Source: Sialis fuliginosa (taxonomy: Eukaryota; Arthropoda; Insecta; Megaloptera; Sialidae). Taken from it: a stretch of 64,000 nt of DNA. Below are positions 1 through 12,015 of this stretch, one piece after another (positions within the stretch are counted from its first letter, which is position 1; every line of letters starts with the position of its first letter). A model generated the notes under the pieces. That model saw only the letters and a list, made by a program, of their open reading frames with translations. It was not told where the DNA came from and did no database searches. A program made the position numbers and the translations under genes. The stretch is taken from positions 22,701,098 through 22,765,097 of the forward strand of contig OY540812.1 of the NCBI GenBank assembly GCA_961205875.1. The letters run 5' to 3'.

Positions 1-1816
1 ATGAATTTTCTTTAAATCCTGGAATATGTGAACTGATCGGCTGTAATCTGTAGCAAGGTGGTTGAGCTGCGCTGTCTAACTGGTACCTACGATAAAAAAG
101 TATATCATCAACTATAAGCAATCCCTATAAGAACCTAAAAAGTACCACAAAATTCCTATTATTTTTTGTTATGAGTTCATTATATATTGTTTTTTTATAG
201 TTTTGTTGCTTGAATTATTTTTTACATGGATTTCAAGTTAGACAGAAGAAATCAGGTAAAATAACAGCTTATAATGTGGAAAAAAAAATTACGCACCATT
301 TAGATAGAAGTGATTGTGCCGTTTGATTCTCCGCAGCATCTAAAGCCATTTTAAAATCAGCACTTTCAATTGTTATTGGTAACAATGGTGTGCCTAGTGA
401 ATTATTTAAAAACAATACTGGAATCACGTACGCTACTTCCATTTGTCCTGTGAAAAAAACAAATAATCTTAACAACGATATCAAAATCAAATTATTGAAA
501 ATAAAAATGCAAAGTGAATACTTACGTGTGAGTTCTCCTAAACATAGTTCAGGAAATTCATGGTCTTGTTGCTTTTCGAGGAATGTTTTCCAATGCAAAT
601 CAACAATGTGAAGTTCGTAACCCTTTTCTCGACTGTATTTTCTAATTTCAGGATATATTGTATTGTGTAATGAACCTTTCTCAACACAGCAGTCTGAAAT
701 TTTGTATTTTAGTTACTATATTACTAATTATAGATTAACAAACGGGCTATAATTCTTTTAAAATGATTGTGTTTTAAGATTTTTTATTGTTTAAAACTAT
801 AATTTTCTTGAAAAAAATAACATAAAACAATTTGGTACAATAAAATATAAATTACTGAAAAATAGTATCCACACAAATAAAAAAAAATCAACTTTGTTAA
901 TAGTACCTTGTGAATCAGCAGCGCAAACATAAATCACGATCTTTTTAGTTTTGATGTGTGTTTTTGCAGCTGAGATACGACCCATCAATAAGTTTTGTAA
1001 ATTCTCTGATAAATTTTGTACTTGTATTGGAATTGATGGCTCACAAAGCTTGTCAAAATCTTTAGGGCTCTGTACTGCTGGTGGAGAACTGAGAGACATT
1101 GAATCTGAAATAGAAATAAAATTAATTAATTAAATTATTAGGGATAATTTAATTAAGTATAAATAAATATGAAAAGAAACCTCTCTAAAATATTTATAAT
1201 TAATATGTATGTATTATCTCTTAAATTGATGGTGTTAAGCATGACCCCCACAAAAGGGAGGTTGATAAGGCTTTAGTCTGGGTACCTGAGGCTATGCGAG
1301 GCTCGGCATGGTGAGTCAACAACCTTTTTTTTATTGGTAAAAAATTTTATATTCTTCTGGCAGAAGAGGGCCTGCAGAAAATCCTGGCCTAGGTGCCCGT
1401 AATAAGATGCAAGGGCCATGGTGTTAGGTCATTACATGTAACTAATATTTTGGGAATTTTTTGATAAACACTTATTCCGATTTAATTTTGAAAATACATA
1501 CCTTGTAGAAAGATTATGGTTTGGTTTGATTTTGGTTGAGAGCAAATTCTTTATAATACAGGGTGATATTGTTATTTGATTTTACATAACGTTATTGTTA
1601 CCTGACACGCTGGATGTTGCAACACCTTTCAGTACTTTGGATAGACCCAGTCTCTTGTCAGTTGGTCCAGCACTTCCCACAGTCGCAGCCTCCAGTATGA
1701 TCCCTGAATGTGGTGAAGGCTGTTGATTGTTCTTCACATTGTTTAAAATAGATAATTGTTGCTCTGTTGGTATTGAAGATTTCTTCACGCTAGTCGTTAA
1801 TTGATAACTGGGTGAT
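1..1816 (-). CDS. NACHT/WD-repeat (NWD/qui-1-like) protein, partial: five internal 5' exons
   Basis: I read exons 1602-1816, 907-1104, 526-693, 297-447 and <1-86. All have AG acceptors and GT donors on the minus strand and the phases join without a stop. The first exon encodes a Ser/Pro/Gly-rich, probably disordered stretch; the second a basic region around NLSENLQNLLMGRIS. The last three contain IYPEIRKYSREKGYELHIVD, then LCLGELTRQ, IPVLFLNNSLGTPLLP and KWYQLD, which resemble the DUF4062-like N-terminal domain that precedes the NACHT ATPase in NWD1/NWD2, insect qui-1 and TEP1-like STAND proteins. NACHT and WD repeats would lie beyond the window edge. The 1816 exon enters in phase 2, so the start codon is in an unseen upstream exon. 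The donor at 296 (GTGCGT) was chosen because it restores the KWYQLD reading into exon <1-86. Function in insects is poorly known; a scaffold or signalling ATPase role is only inferred from the family. I am fairly sure of the exons and moderately sure of the family. Confidence 0.72.
1244..1430. repeat. GC-richer unclassified fragment inside an NWD-like intron
   Basis: This block in the intron between exons 1602-1816 and 907-1104 is clearly richer in G and C than its flanks. No coding frame is evident. It is likely a transposon scrap, but I see no clear terminal repeats. Confidence 0.25.
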
Positions 1817-2535
1817 CTGAAAAATAGTAAATATCATTAAAATAAGTTGGCAGGTCCGTTTTTCTGCCTTGTTAAGGTAATAATACATAAATTTAGAATA
1901 AATAATATTAATGTATATTAATTTTAAGATTTTCAAAGTAAATGACCCAAAAAATCATATTAAAAAATCATTCAATGATGCATATAATATAAAAAATGTT
2001 AATTTGATAAATAGGTACTAATAAAGTTTTTGTTACATAAATTTTAATCTCTGAAGACAGGGATAATTTCAGCGATCTTTAACTTAAAATGGTGGAGTAA
2101 TTAACTCTTTTACACCTTCTCAATCAGTGACTTGCGGGTTACTTGAATACAAAATGCGCATATTGCGCATGCACAAATCTCTCTCCAGTATTAATTTTGT
2201 GAATATTTTGTGCATAACAAAACATTGTTTGATTTTTGTTTAGAGGAGACTTTCCGGCCTAAATAAATATTGTTTCTATTGAATTTTTGAAAATAAGAAT
2301 ATTTTAAAAATAAATTATTAACTATTCTGTACTTCCCCCCTCCCTCTAAATTTCCCACCAGAGCATAAAAGAAATCTGATTATTAATGTCGTTTTAATAA
2401 AAAAAAGCAGTTATTTAGTATAAATAGCTATCTGATTTCTGAATATAGTAACTACAATTTTGATTGGTTTAATCTGCCTACAATTTACTGTTACTATTAG
2501 TTATCTGTGAAACAAATTATAAAATGGGTTAAAGC
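1817..2535. other. Gene-poor AT-rich stretch upstream of NWD-like exon
   Basis: Probably the start of a long intron of the NWD-like gene, since the exon ending at 1816 begins with a splice acceptor. I see no coding exon here. There is a C-rich run at 2333-2344 and otherwise simple AT-rich sequence. Confidence 0.4.
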
Positions 2536-2722
2536 ATAGACATAATATTTCTTCAAAACAGTGAAAGAGATGCAATGACGTTTGGGATATAACCATCTCT
2601 TTTTCTAAGAAGAATGAAATAAGGACAAGTATATCCCAAACCATTTCCTATCTCTTTCTTTTGACACGGCTCTGTTTTCGAGTCAGATGCGCTGTCCATG
2701 CTTTATATCTATGGGTTAAAGC
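2524..2722. mobile_element. Short inverted-repeat element between 12-bp direct repeats
   Basis: The 12-mer ATGGGTTAAAGC occurs at 2524-2535 and again at 2711-2722 and looks like a target-site duplication around a 175-bp insert. Inside, GAAAGAGAT...GTTTGGGATAT (2562-2590) is matched in reverse complement at 2631-2658, so the transcript would fold into a hairpin. A 12-bp duplication is too long for most cut-and-paste families and fits a retroposed short element or an unusual MITE. No coding capacity. Confidence 0.45.
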
Positions 2723-2740
2723 TCCTCCTATTAAGCCCCT

Positions 2741-2862
2741 GTAGCGTAACGTCATCCGCTGACGTCAGAGCGCGCGCTTTTCTCCCACAGCAATCGACCT
2801 AATAACAGCAAGGTTCACTATCGTTTGTTTCACTCTCACACTCCCTTGGCTAGTGCCCAGGT
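2741..2862 (+). promoter_or_regulatory. CRE-containing promoter with a 5' exon and strong splice donor (orphan)
   Basis: A half CRE (ACGTCAT, 2749-2755) and a perfect palindromic CRE (TGACGTCA, 2760-2767) sit in a GC-rich patch followed by CG repeats. A pyrimidine-rich leader then runs to CCCAG|GTAAGC, a consensus plus-strand 5' splice site at 2860/2861. Together these look like a promoter and a first non-coding exon. No plus-strand coding exon follows until eIF2B gamma at 13.7 kb, so its gene is unidentified. CRE sites are bound by CREB/ATF factors. The element could also act in reverse for the NWD-like gene. Confidence 0.4.
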
Positions 2863-3117
2863 AAGCTATAACCTTCTCTCTCGCACAGTGCACAATTTGC
2901 TTTTTAGTAGATTTGTTTCTCTTTGGTGAAAAACTGTGTCATAGATTTCAAAGATAAAATAATAACGCTCGTTGAAAGCTTTATCATTTTTCCTAAGTGC
3001 GTTCATGATTTTCAACATCGCATCGCGTGAAATTATTTGTTTGTTTTTATTTTAATGAGTGATTAATTTTTTCAAATAAAAATTGAATTTGTATTGAAAG
3101 CACTTTGAATCTTTAAG

Positions 3118-3640
3118 CAATTTAAATAAATATCGGTATGGAGAACCATACATGACTGTATGTTCTTTCTATCTTTTTAAATATAATTTTTTTTTTAATA
3201 TTTTATTTATATAACCTACTACTATGAATATAAATTTCGTAATACATAAAAATTACGACGGTTACAGCAGTTATTGCCATTTGTATATAAATATAATCTA
3301 ATGTCCTAATGTCAAAAACACAATACACATTCGTAGAACAACTAATTTGGCAATTTGAATTTAGTTGCATTTGTTTCCAAGGTAACATGAATTAATGACG
3401 TATTAAATTCAAATTTTGAGAGTGTTTTTCACCCCTTAAATGTCTGTTTAGGTACATACAAATAATAAATGTCCCTTAGGTTCAATTAAACTACAAATGT
3501 ACCAAGTCTTATCAAAATTAGTGAGATAATACTCGCAATGTTCATTTTTTGACGAAATATTTCCAAAATCCCTAATCCGATTAGCACCAAAATCAATAGG
3601 TCTGGAGTACTCAACAAACATTTTCCCCAAAAATAATTCA
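3118..3640 (-). repeat. Dispersed repeat shared (inverted) with 38.1-38.4 kb
   Basis: Several blocks are reverse complements of 38120-38430: the end motif CGGTATGGAGAACCATACATG, TTTAGTTGCATTTGT, AAGGTAACATGAATTAAT, the 'tacaaataataaa' block and ACTACAAATGTACCAAGTCT. In the 38-kb copy this module lies inside a hAT element; here no hAT ends flank it. The end motif appears a third time at about 25630-25653. No coding capacity. Confidence 0.6.
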
Positions 3641-4437
3641 GATCGGTGAATTTTTACTGTAGTTACCGTGAAAGAAAGAAAATTCTACATCCGTACAAAA
3701 GTTTGAAGATACATACGTTATTTTGAAATTTTATATTATTGTATTCAGAATACAACACTCTATTGATTTATGGAAGAAAATATAATATTAAAATATGAAA
3801 CCCTTTCTAAGCCTTACTTGTCGGCGGAACAACATATGAGTATGTATGCGATGGTAATATAATACATCAATTATACATACATACACATATATATTTCGTT
3901 GAAGCTATTTACAATTGTTATTGATTTATTGACACCCCTTTATATCTCTATTGTCAATACACTTGACCTTTTTAAATAAAGAATATTAATAGATATATTC
4001 GATGGCTGTTGCTTAGGTAAAATCATAAAATATTAATTTGTATATTTTAGTTGTTAATATCTTATATACATAGATATATATATATTTTCATCAACGTATT
4101 CTTCATTATTAAATAGAAACATTTTTGAAAATTACATTTTTTTACTGTTTTCATGGTGTTTGTAAATCAAAAACGGATAAACATATCCATTTTTACCACT
4201 AGACAAACCTTGGCCCCTTAAGGGCTCCGCACTTTTTAAATCCAGCACTGTCCCGAAATAAAATAAGTAATTAGTTTGAATATCATTACAGAGCTTTTAA
4301 AAATAGGATTTAGGTTCACCAATTTGTCTAGGGACTTACACATGTATAAAATCGGCACTGGTAATTATGACGCTATGTTTTATACATTTGAATAAGTTAT
4401 GATTATTTTTTGATAACAAACGTTCAACCGGAAAAAC

Positions 4438-4850
4438 TGTTTTCATTTTTTTGTTGAATTTTAGGAGACCTATCATAAGATACCCCACTCAATGGGGTAA
4501 GTGAACAAAAAATTGAGTACAATTTTCAGTCTATGGGAGGGGGTACAAAATAATTTTGACAGTATTCGTTATAATTTTCAGTGAAAGTACTAATTAAAAG
4601 CTACATTTTCGAATATTTTCAGATTTTTTATATTGATAGTTTAGAAATTAGGGTGGGGAGGACGCTCTGATCACGACTATGAACGCAAATATATCGTGAC
4701 TGAAGGATTAAAATCAAAATGTCATATAACATTTTTTTATTGAATTTTAGGAGACCTATCTAAAGACATCCTACTTAATGCATTAAGTAAAAAAATATTT
4801 TTGAAAATACTTTTCAGTCTATGGAAAGGGGGTCCAAAAAAAATTTTTTT
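4438..4850. repeat. Local direct duplication (two diverged copies about 290 bp apart)
   Basis: TTTTAGGAGACCTATC followed by a short variable part and TTTTCAGTCTATGG occurs at about 4461-4540 and again at 4745-4832. The copies share order and orientation, which suggests an old tandem duplication. No coding capacity. Confidence 0.5.
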
Positions 4851-5390
4851 TTCAAAAATCTTATCATTTCTGTTTTTGGGTTTCCAATCTTCGTCCGTAT
4901 ACCAAATTTCATCTTAATCGATCTAAAAATTTTGAGGGCGGATGGGCATGGCGAAACTATAAGGTTTCCTAGTTTTCTACGGAAATCTAAAAACGTGGTC
5001 TATATTAAATTTATAAATAAGTACTCACGGTCCTCGAGTTTGGACATTTAAGTACCTATCTACATGTGAATCAGTAGATCTGAAGATTTATCGTAAATCT
5101 AATGAATAATAGAGACGCTATAAATGTTTACAGGCAGAATATCACGACAAATCGATTTAAGTTTCATTTAAATGCTAATCGACAATCACGAGAATATACG
5201 TCACATACGTTATTATTATAATTTTATTATAATGTTTCCCTGAAGATTTTCTGTATGTCTTTGATACGAACATGCATATCTTAATGAATTATAAATCAAA
5301 CAAAAGTAACAAAATTGAGACGAGAATGCTGATTCGCACCTGTTCGAATCATCTCATACTTGAATTAATTTATAGAAATGTCCAGTTTAA

Positions 5391-5593
5391 GATAGCGGTT
5401 ACACGATCAGTCTGGTATCAGTTCAGTCCGTGACCTTCAGACTGATGAAAAATATTAATATTTAAAAGTCCGTCAGTCCACTTCATCAGTCTGTCAATCA
5501 ATGCATTACACGATCAGTTTGGCGTCAGTCTGGTATCAGTCATGGAATGAACTGATACCAAACTGATGCCAGACTGATCGTGTAACCTCTATC
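5391..5593. mobile_element. MITE with about 30-bp terminal inverted repeats
   Basis: The left end GATAGCGGTTACACGATCAG is matched at the right end by the reverse complement ending TGTAACCTCTATC at 5593. The repeat continues inward through AGTCTGGTATCAGTT. The motif GTCTGGTATCAGT recurs internally as sub-repeats. At 203 bp with no open frame it is a non-autonomous DNA transposon. TTA-like bases flank both ends, which would fit PIF/Harbinger, but the family is not certain. Confidence 0.6.
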
Positions 5594-5712
5594 TAACGTG
5601 TGCAATCAAATAAGGCATAGATATTTTGTTCTTTCACTATCTGCAGTTCCAAAAATGAAAACTGCAATTGTAAAAACTAATTTGTGTAGCTGAAAAATAT
5701 AAAAAAGTGTAA

Positions 5713-5856
5713 TGCCCGGTATTACAAAGAATTTACTTAAGTCAAAAAGCAAATTAGCTTCCAGCTAACACTATCTGCTAGGCACTGAATATAAGTGACA
5801 ACACACTCACAGATGTAACGAATGTAATCGTACATATGATAACCTTGACGCATGCA
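5713..5856 (+). mobile_element. PIF/Harbinger-like MITE family A, truncated copy
   Basis: It starts TGCCCGGTATTACAAAG after TAA and continues through the shared block AGCTAACACTATCTGCTAGG. Its inner part (ACTCACAGATGTA, AATCGTACAT, TTGACGCATGCA) matches the reverse complement of the copy at 59308-59620. The second terminal repeat is missing, so this is about half an element. Confidence 0.6.
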
Positions 5857-8800
5857 CAGCTGCAGCCAAATTTTAATCATCACACGTTACTCTCACGGAA
5901 ATATTGACGCGAATAGTTCGAAACTCAATATAATTGAACATGTTGGTGCAAGGTATGTTTCAATAAAAATGTGCAATAATAACATTGTACAATTATATTG
6001 TAGGTGTATGGGGCGCCTAAATGTCAGAGAATTGTTAAAATGTCAGTTATCATGTTATGACCTAAGACATCGATATAATTTATTGACTAGTATAATTAAA
6101 GAAAATAATAAAGAATGTTATGAGCCGCTACTGATGTATAGAGCATTTTTTAAAGTTGTCATAACATTAAGTATTGAACAAAGTTTCTATAAATATTTTT
6201 TGGCTAGAGAGGTAATCACACATGTGAGTGACTTAGTTCAAGTGAAGTAAATCTATAAAACTTTATAATTTATTTCTTGGCTGCAATTTGACAGAATGAG
6301 TATATTCTTGCATCGCGCGGTACAGTCAAGTTAAAAATGATAAAGTTCCAAACAGATGCGCCACACTTAATGTTATTTTAGAAAAATAATCTATCCCGAA
6401 CATTTATTTTCAACTTTCAGGTGGAGAAATCAATTTATTTAACTACTCTGGCTTGTAATATGTATATAGGTACATTAGTGTCAAGTATTGTAAAACATGT
6501 ATACATGGAAAATCAAATTTCAATCTTTCAACGAGGTATCTACTACCTACAGTGCAATTTACAGTTTTCTTTGTTTGGTCAATTGAAATAAAAGTTAATA
6601 AAATATATGTATATGCCTTGAAAAATTGTCTGTCTTCCAATTTAAGAAAACAAAATTCTTAATGCAATTGAATAACCTTTTTTGGACTGCACAAAATCAC
6701 TTTTACAACTGCATATTTCATTTTCGGAGCAGCACAAACAAACTACAACTACACACTAGTTACTGATAACTGTGGTTCCACATCCGCCCGGAATTAACGA
6801 ATACCAACCGGATTTATTTTTTAATTGTTATTACCTACTCTAGATAAGCATGAAGATTTCCTAAACGGTAAAAGATACAGTTTCGGTTAAATGAGTTATT
6901 TGTAAGGAAGGGTTGAGTATTATTACATCAAAAATTATTATTAATTGTATGTGGTTTAGTCGGTATGCCAAAAATCTGAAAATTCAGAAATTTTTTAAAC
7001 TGCTATAACTTTTTTGTCAAAGTAGATACATAGTTAGGTACATTTTGTTTGCGGTTCCTTATAGCACTTTTTGTGTAGAATTAATTGGTGTATTTAGAAT
7101 TTTTATATCACTTTTCGTTTCCGAGTTACAAGCCCTAATTTACTTTTTATTATGGGCCACTAAGTTGGTTAAAGCATACTTGAATGTGTTTTTTACCCTA
7201 CTTTACTATTCACTGTATTAAAACAGTCCAATATAATAAAATAAATAACTGCACTTTTATTCTTCCACCTAATATTCTAATAAGTGGCAAAAAGTTGGGA
7301 ACCAATTATCTAGCTTGCGGATATGATACAGTTAAAAAGGTATTGCTTATGATTATAAGCCAAAAATCAGTAATATTAAACCTACTACAAATTAAAACAA
7401 TATAAACACTTTTTAAAGAACTGTTGCCAAAGTGATTATTGTTGAAAATATCAACAAACTAAAAATATTTCCACCTTTTTTCATTGCCAAATATTCAAAA
7501 ATGTTTAAGGCTGTTAATATTTAACGCTATATGATATTAGACATAGTACATAAATAAAATAAATAATCTACTAACGGTCAATTTGATTAAAATTAAAATA
7601 TTTTTTAAAAAACTTTTGATATATACATCATTCGAGTCGCTAGGGGGGGGGGAGGTTTGGGAGTGAATCGCCATGTGACACCCTCAAGGGAGTTACCCGT
7701 CTCATATGTCAAAAAATAAAGCCTATTAACCTCTTTATTTTGTTATTTAAAGTTGTCAGGGGTTAATAATGTGTGTAAAAATAAAGCCAATTAATTTTTT
7801 TGGAAATTGACAGGGTTAAATTATCGTCTTATGCATAATTTTTAATATTCTGTTGCAGTTTTTAAAAATAGATATAAAGATATAAAGACGTAAGGTCGCT
7901 CACCCATCGTATACAGGGTGGTCCGGTTTGGGATACAGATATTTTAAGAGCTGTTTCCTTGGCTCATTGTGAGTAAAAAATTGTACAGGAAGGTGGAGTC
8001 TATCTTCAACACCCTCTGAGTTACAGGATGTTTAAAAACTTCCTTCAGAGTAGTAGTGCGTCAGTTTTATTAGTAATTTTAACTAACGTATTTTTCATTA
8101 TTAGCGTTGTTGCTAGCCGTGTTTCCAGAGTTCAGTTAGTTATGTTGGTTGAGCATATTGGGTATTGGGTAGATATGTAGGGTGGGCATGATTACTGTAC
8201 GTTAAATTAAATTAATATCCCCGGGTAACACCGGGTCCAATGCGCTAGTAAAGAATAAAAGACATTAATGAAATTAAAGTAAACAGTAAACATCCTAGAT
8301 AAAATTATAATAATATTTTTTGGCAGATATAAATTTGAAAACAAAATACTAATTACTATTTTATTAAATTTTGTGGCGGCGTTTCAAAATACACCAATCA
8401 CACATCGTTAAATTTGACCAAAGGTTACTATAACATTTCTAATTGTCCCCATGTTAAATTTCCTATCTTAATCAACTTGGAATACACTGTATAATATTTT
8501 ATATATATTTATAAATCAGTATTTCTCAAACTGTTGGTCGTAAAAAGATTGAGTCGCAAATAACATCAAATGTTATTGTTTATAAATCCAGAGTATATTG
8601 TGATTTAAAATGTCTTACTTCTTACTTGTAGGTCGTAATAAAAAAGAACGTAAAAACACTGACAAAATATAGAAACATTGTGTTTTTAAAATAAATCATA
8701 AAATCTAAAAACAATGTTTACCTACTTTTTATTTAATAAAAATTTTTGTCTGTTTTATGCAAAACAGTCATATAAATATATTTCGGATATCAATGGTATG

Positions 8801-9933
8801 TATTTTCAATTATTTAATTAATGATTTTTGTTACATTTAATAATTTTCCGCGAATCCCAATTGCGCACTGGTGCGGGCGTTATTATTACTTAAATAAGTA
8901 AATATTTGGTTTAATCCGACTCTGTTCGAATTAAATTGTAATAGACAAAACTACAACAATGTAACATTTTCAAAGTCATCTGTTGATTCCTGTCAAGGTT
9001 TCTTAATCAAAGAAAGCTTCGCATTTTCACATGTTGTATTTTGTAATTTTACAATATATAAAAAATAATTATGTATTTATTTATTTGAAGATACACTCTT
9101 CGAATACATTAAATTAGTTAATAATGCATTATTCAGAAAAATATAATTAGTAAAAATACACGCATAAATTGTCAATAAATATAATACATAAGTAGGTATA
9201 TAAATAAATAATGTTAAATTCAAATCGATTTGTTTACTTATATTAATTTTTTCATAGTGTATTCACTCAGTAAATTTTAATAATCAATAAAAATACAGTT
9301 ATAAATAGTTTTTAAACTGAAGTATAATTAAGTAATCGATAAAAAAAACGTTTATTAAAACATACACACAGGTAGTTTTTACATATTATACAATATACAA
9401 TAAATACCTACAAATTATAGGTAAATGTAAAAATAATTATATGAAAAAAATAACAAACTTTTAATTATAATTTTCTAATAAATCACGATTACCCAAAAGC
9501 TAAGAATCTATCTAAAGGTAAATCAACAAGGTCGTCCGCTAGTTACGCCACTGATGTTTTGACACGAAAACTATTGAACCGATTTTAACGGTATTTTAAT
9601 TGATAGTATTCCTAAAACCCTATAATTAATTTAAACTATATGTTAATTGAATTAGGACAGGACTGTATTTTCATAATGTATCTAACAAATATGTATAAAA
9701 ATGAAAAGGATAATAATCAATGGCAGTTGTGATATTGATGTAATTAAACCACCATTACTGCTGCCGTGGTTGGAACATGGTGCCTATGTTCTTAGAGCAG
9801 CCAGTCGGTGGGTATTCACCAACTTATGGTTTCGACGGCATGTATTACAACATGCGACCGAAACCGCAAGGAAATTTTAATAATTAATATTATTGAAGAC
9901 ATAGTGACGTACCTAGGAGTTAATCCCCCATTT
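5857..9933. other. Gene-poor AT-rich DNA with transposon scraps
   Basis: I find no exon with a recognisable product. There is a 132-codon open frame at 5852-6250 that begins in a truncated MITE and matches no family I know. A G-rich run at 7644-7655 in a GC-richer patch and a fragment at 7910-8240, including CAGGGTGGTCCGGTTTGGG and CCCGGGTAACACCGGGT, look like ends of mobile elements. A short Gly/Tyr/Pro-rich frame lies at 9770-9886. Confidence 0.4.
9770..9886 (+). other. Short Gly/Tyr/Pro/Met-rich open frame of unknown status
   Basis: Starting at ATG 9778 the frame encodes MVPMFLEQPVGGYSPTYGFD, then GMYYNMRPKPQGNFNN and stops at TAA. The composition resembles a low-complexity C-terminus of an RNA-binding or cuticle-like protein more than random AT-rich translation. 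There is an in-frame stop a short way upstream and no convincing acceptor. It may be an exon, a relic or chance. I do not recognise a family. Confidence 0.2.
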
Positions 9934-10104
9934 CAGTGGCGTAGTAAGAAAAATTTTCGGGGGGGGGGGGTAAATACATGAGTTAAATTTTTTGAAAGTA
10001 TTTTGAACTGATGTTTTCTCAAAACATACGTTTTTTTAAGAACACTGAATAATTCGGGGGGGGGGGGGGTTGACCCCAACCCCCCTCCCGTTACTACGCC
10101 ACTG
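9934..10104. mobile_element. hAT-type MITE (CAGTGGCGTAGTA ends)
   Basis: The left end CAGTGGCGTAGTAA and right end TTACTACGCCACTG are inverted repeats. The 8 bases outside are CCCCATTT (9926-9933) and CTCCATTT (10105-10112), a 7/8 match, as expected for the 8-bp target duplication of hAT. Long G and C runs lie just inside. At 171 bp it has no transposase. Confidence 0.75.
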
Positions 10105-11140
10105 CTCCATTTATAAAACCCTGGATATTCCAATGATGGAAAATATAAGGTGACTAAAGGTGGTATTTTTATACCAAATAATATATTTTATACTTACTCT
10201 TCAGATCTTTGGGACATATTATCTTTGTCCTTATGGGCCTGGCCACTGCTACAGGAGTTTCCCATTTTGATGATTGACACTAGATTATTTTATAATTGTT
10301 ATGTCAACAATATTTTATACAATACACTATTTGAAAAAGTCTTTGTACGGTACAATTATTTTTAAGTGTGTATTTTAAATTCATCATTATAAATAATATA
10401 TATTTATTTTTTAAATGTAATAGTATTCTGATATAATAATTAAATATAATATTAGTTTTATTTTACTTTAAAGTTTCATAGATTTTGGTCATGTTTGAAT
10501 TAATAAATACAAGCGTTTTGTAGGTATATTTTTAATGTAAATACATAATATTTTAAACGATTTTCTTGAGAATATATATTTTAAGCAAATATTGACTGTT
10601 TTATATAATTTATATATTCTGGTTCAAAAATATGAGTTATTTAATGTTTTCAATTCCATTTGCTCCCAATTTTTATCTAGAGAATCGAATAAAATTATTT
10701 TAATTTATTTTTTTAAATGCATAATTATATACTATGTTTAACACGCCTGCATGTTAAATTGTAGGTATTACAACATAACTTAAGTAGTATTTCAATTAAA
10801 AATAATCACTGTTCTTATACACATAAATCAACATTTGGCGTGCATTATTTCGTATAGTTCCAAAGGAAACGAAAGTGGTTTAATTATTAAAACACTTGAT
10901 TTGTAATTGATGTCGACAGTTCAAATCCAGCGTAAGTATTTTCTAACAATCATCTTCGTATATATGTATTATTTATTGGTCATACGATGATCTATGCCCA
11001 GTTCAATGACTTTGTAATAAATAAACCAATGAGTAATAAATAAAACGAACAATCAGTGTCAATAGTAATGCAATTTATAATTTAGCAGGCAATTATGTTT
11101 AGTTCATATATACACTTTTTATTACACTGTTTTCACGATC
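10105..11140. other. AT-rich stretch without recognised features
   Basis: I see only short random frames and simple AT-rich sequence here. Nothing is supported as a gene. Confidence 0.4.
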
Positions 11141-11299
11141 CACGTTACTAGCTAGCATGTCTGTATTTTCATATAGAGCCCAAGCTCTCTATTCCTGTAC
11201 CAAAGTGCCAAGAGTCCTCTTCAAATTTCAACAACGTCTTCATCTCTTTTACGTCATGAATGTTAGAATAGAATCAAGACAAGGAGAGATGCCGTGGAT

Positions 11300-11455
11300 C
11301 CATACGTACACTACCGGATTACATATAAAATCAATGTTTGAAACCCCAGTACAGGTGCAACAGAGATGGCTGCTCGACGTCCGCCCTATTTGTCTCTCTT
11401 AGCGCAGACGCCGCCGCCATTTCTGACGCATGCACTGCCTATGACGTCAAGAAGT
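11300..11455 (-). promoter_or_regulatory. GC-rich CRE/YY1-like cluster, candidate promoter
   Basis: A perfect CRE (TGACGTCA) lies at 11442-11449 and the YY1/Pho-type motif AAATGGCGGC reads on the minus strand at 11422-11413. The GC-rich block is sharply bounded by AT-rich DNA. On the minus strand an ATG inside the YY1 motif opens 30 codons starting MAAASALRETNR. YY1 motifs around start codons are common in animal core promoters. It lies in the right direction to be a distant promoter for the NWD-like gene, but no spliced first exon can be proven. Confidence 0.35.
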
Positions 11456-12015
11456 CGTCAACTAAATTATGTTTTTAGATTATTATTGTTGACTTTCATA
11501 AAGAAAGTTAAATAATTGTATTTCAACAATTATGTTTCTTTACCTTTTTGAAACAATTGCTTATCTTTAATATAAATTTATGTTTTTAGATTAGTATAGT
11601 ATTTAATCCTTAGCATTAACAATAAACTTTTAACAATCTTTAATTATATTATATTTCAATTAATACTTCTAAAATTGTTTATAAATGTTAATTTTTATTT
11701 ATAATTTTATAACTAGCGAAATATAATAACGATAATAACTAATAACCCTGCCAATAACCATATTATTTGTAGTTTTTTTTAGTTGGTAACACTTCAAAAC
11801 GTAATAATTTTTTTATAGTTGGCATACTCGTGTTCCTTTTTCGAAAATTTTTCATGTTGGTTTACATGGTTTACACAGGTTTACATTTAAATTATTTTTT
11901 AATGGGGAGCTGAGAAAAAATCTAAAAAAATAATTTATCCCTCCCAAAAATACTATTTCATAGTTACTTTCTATAAATACGTAAAAATATTTTCGTACAA
12001 TAGAATCGATTATTA

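Noticed and set aside
11157..11402. Plus-strand 81-codon gene
   Set aside because: No domain or splice support; the GC-rich block has better promoter-like features on the minus strand.
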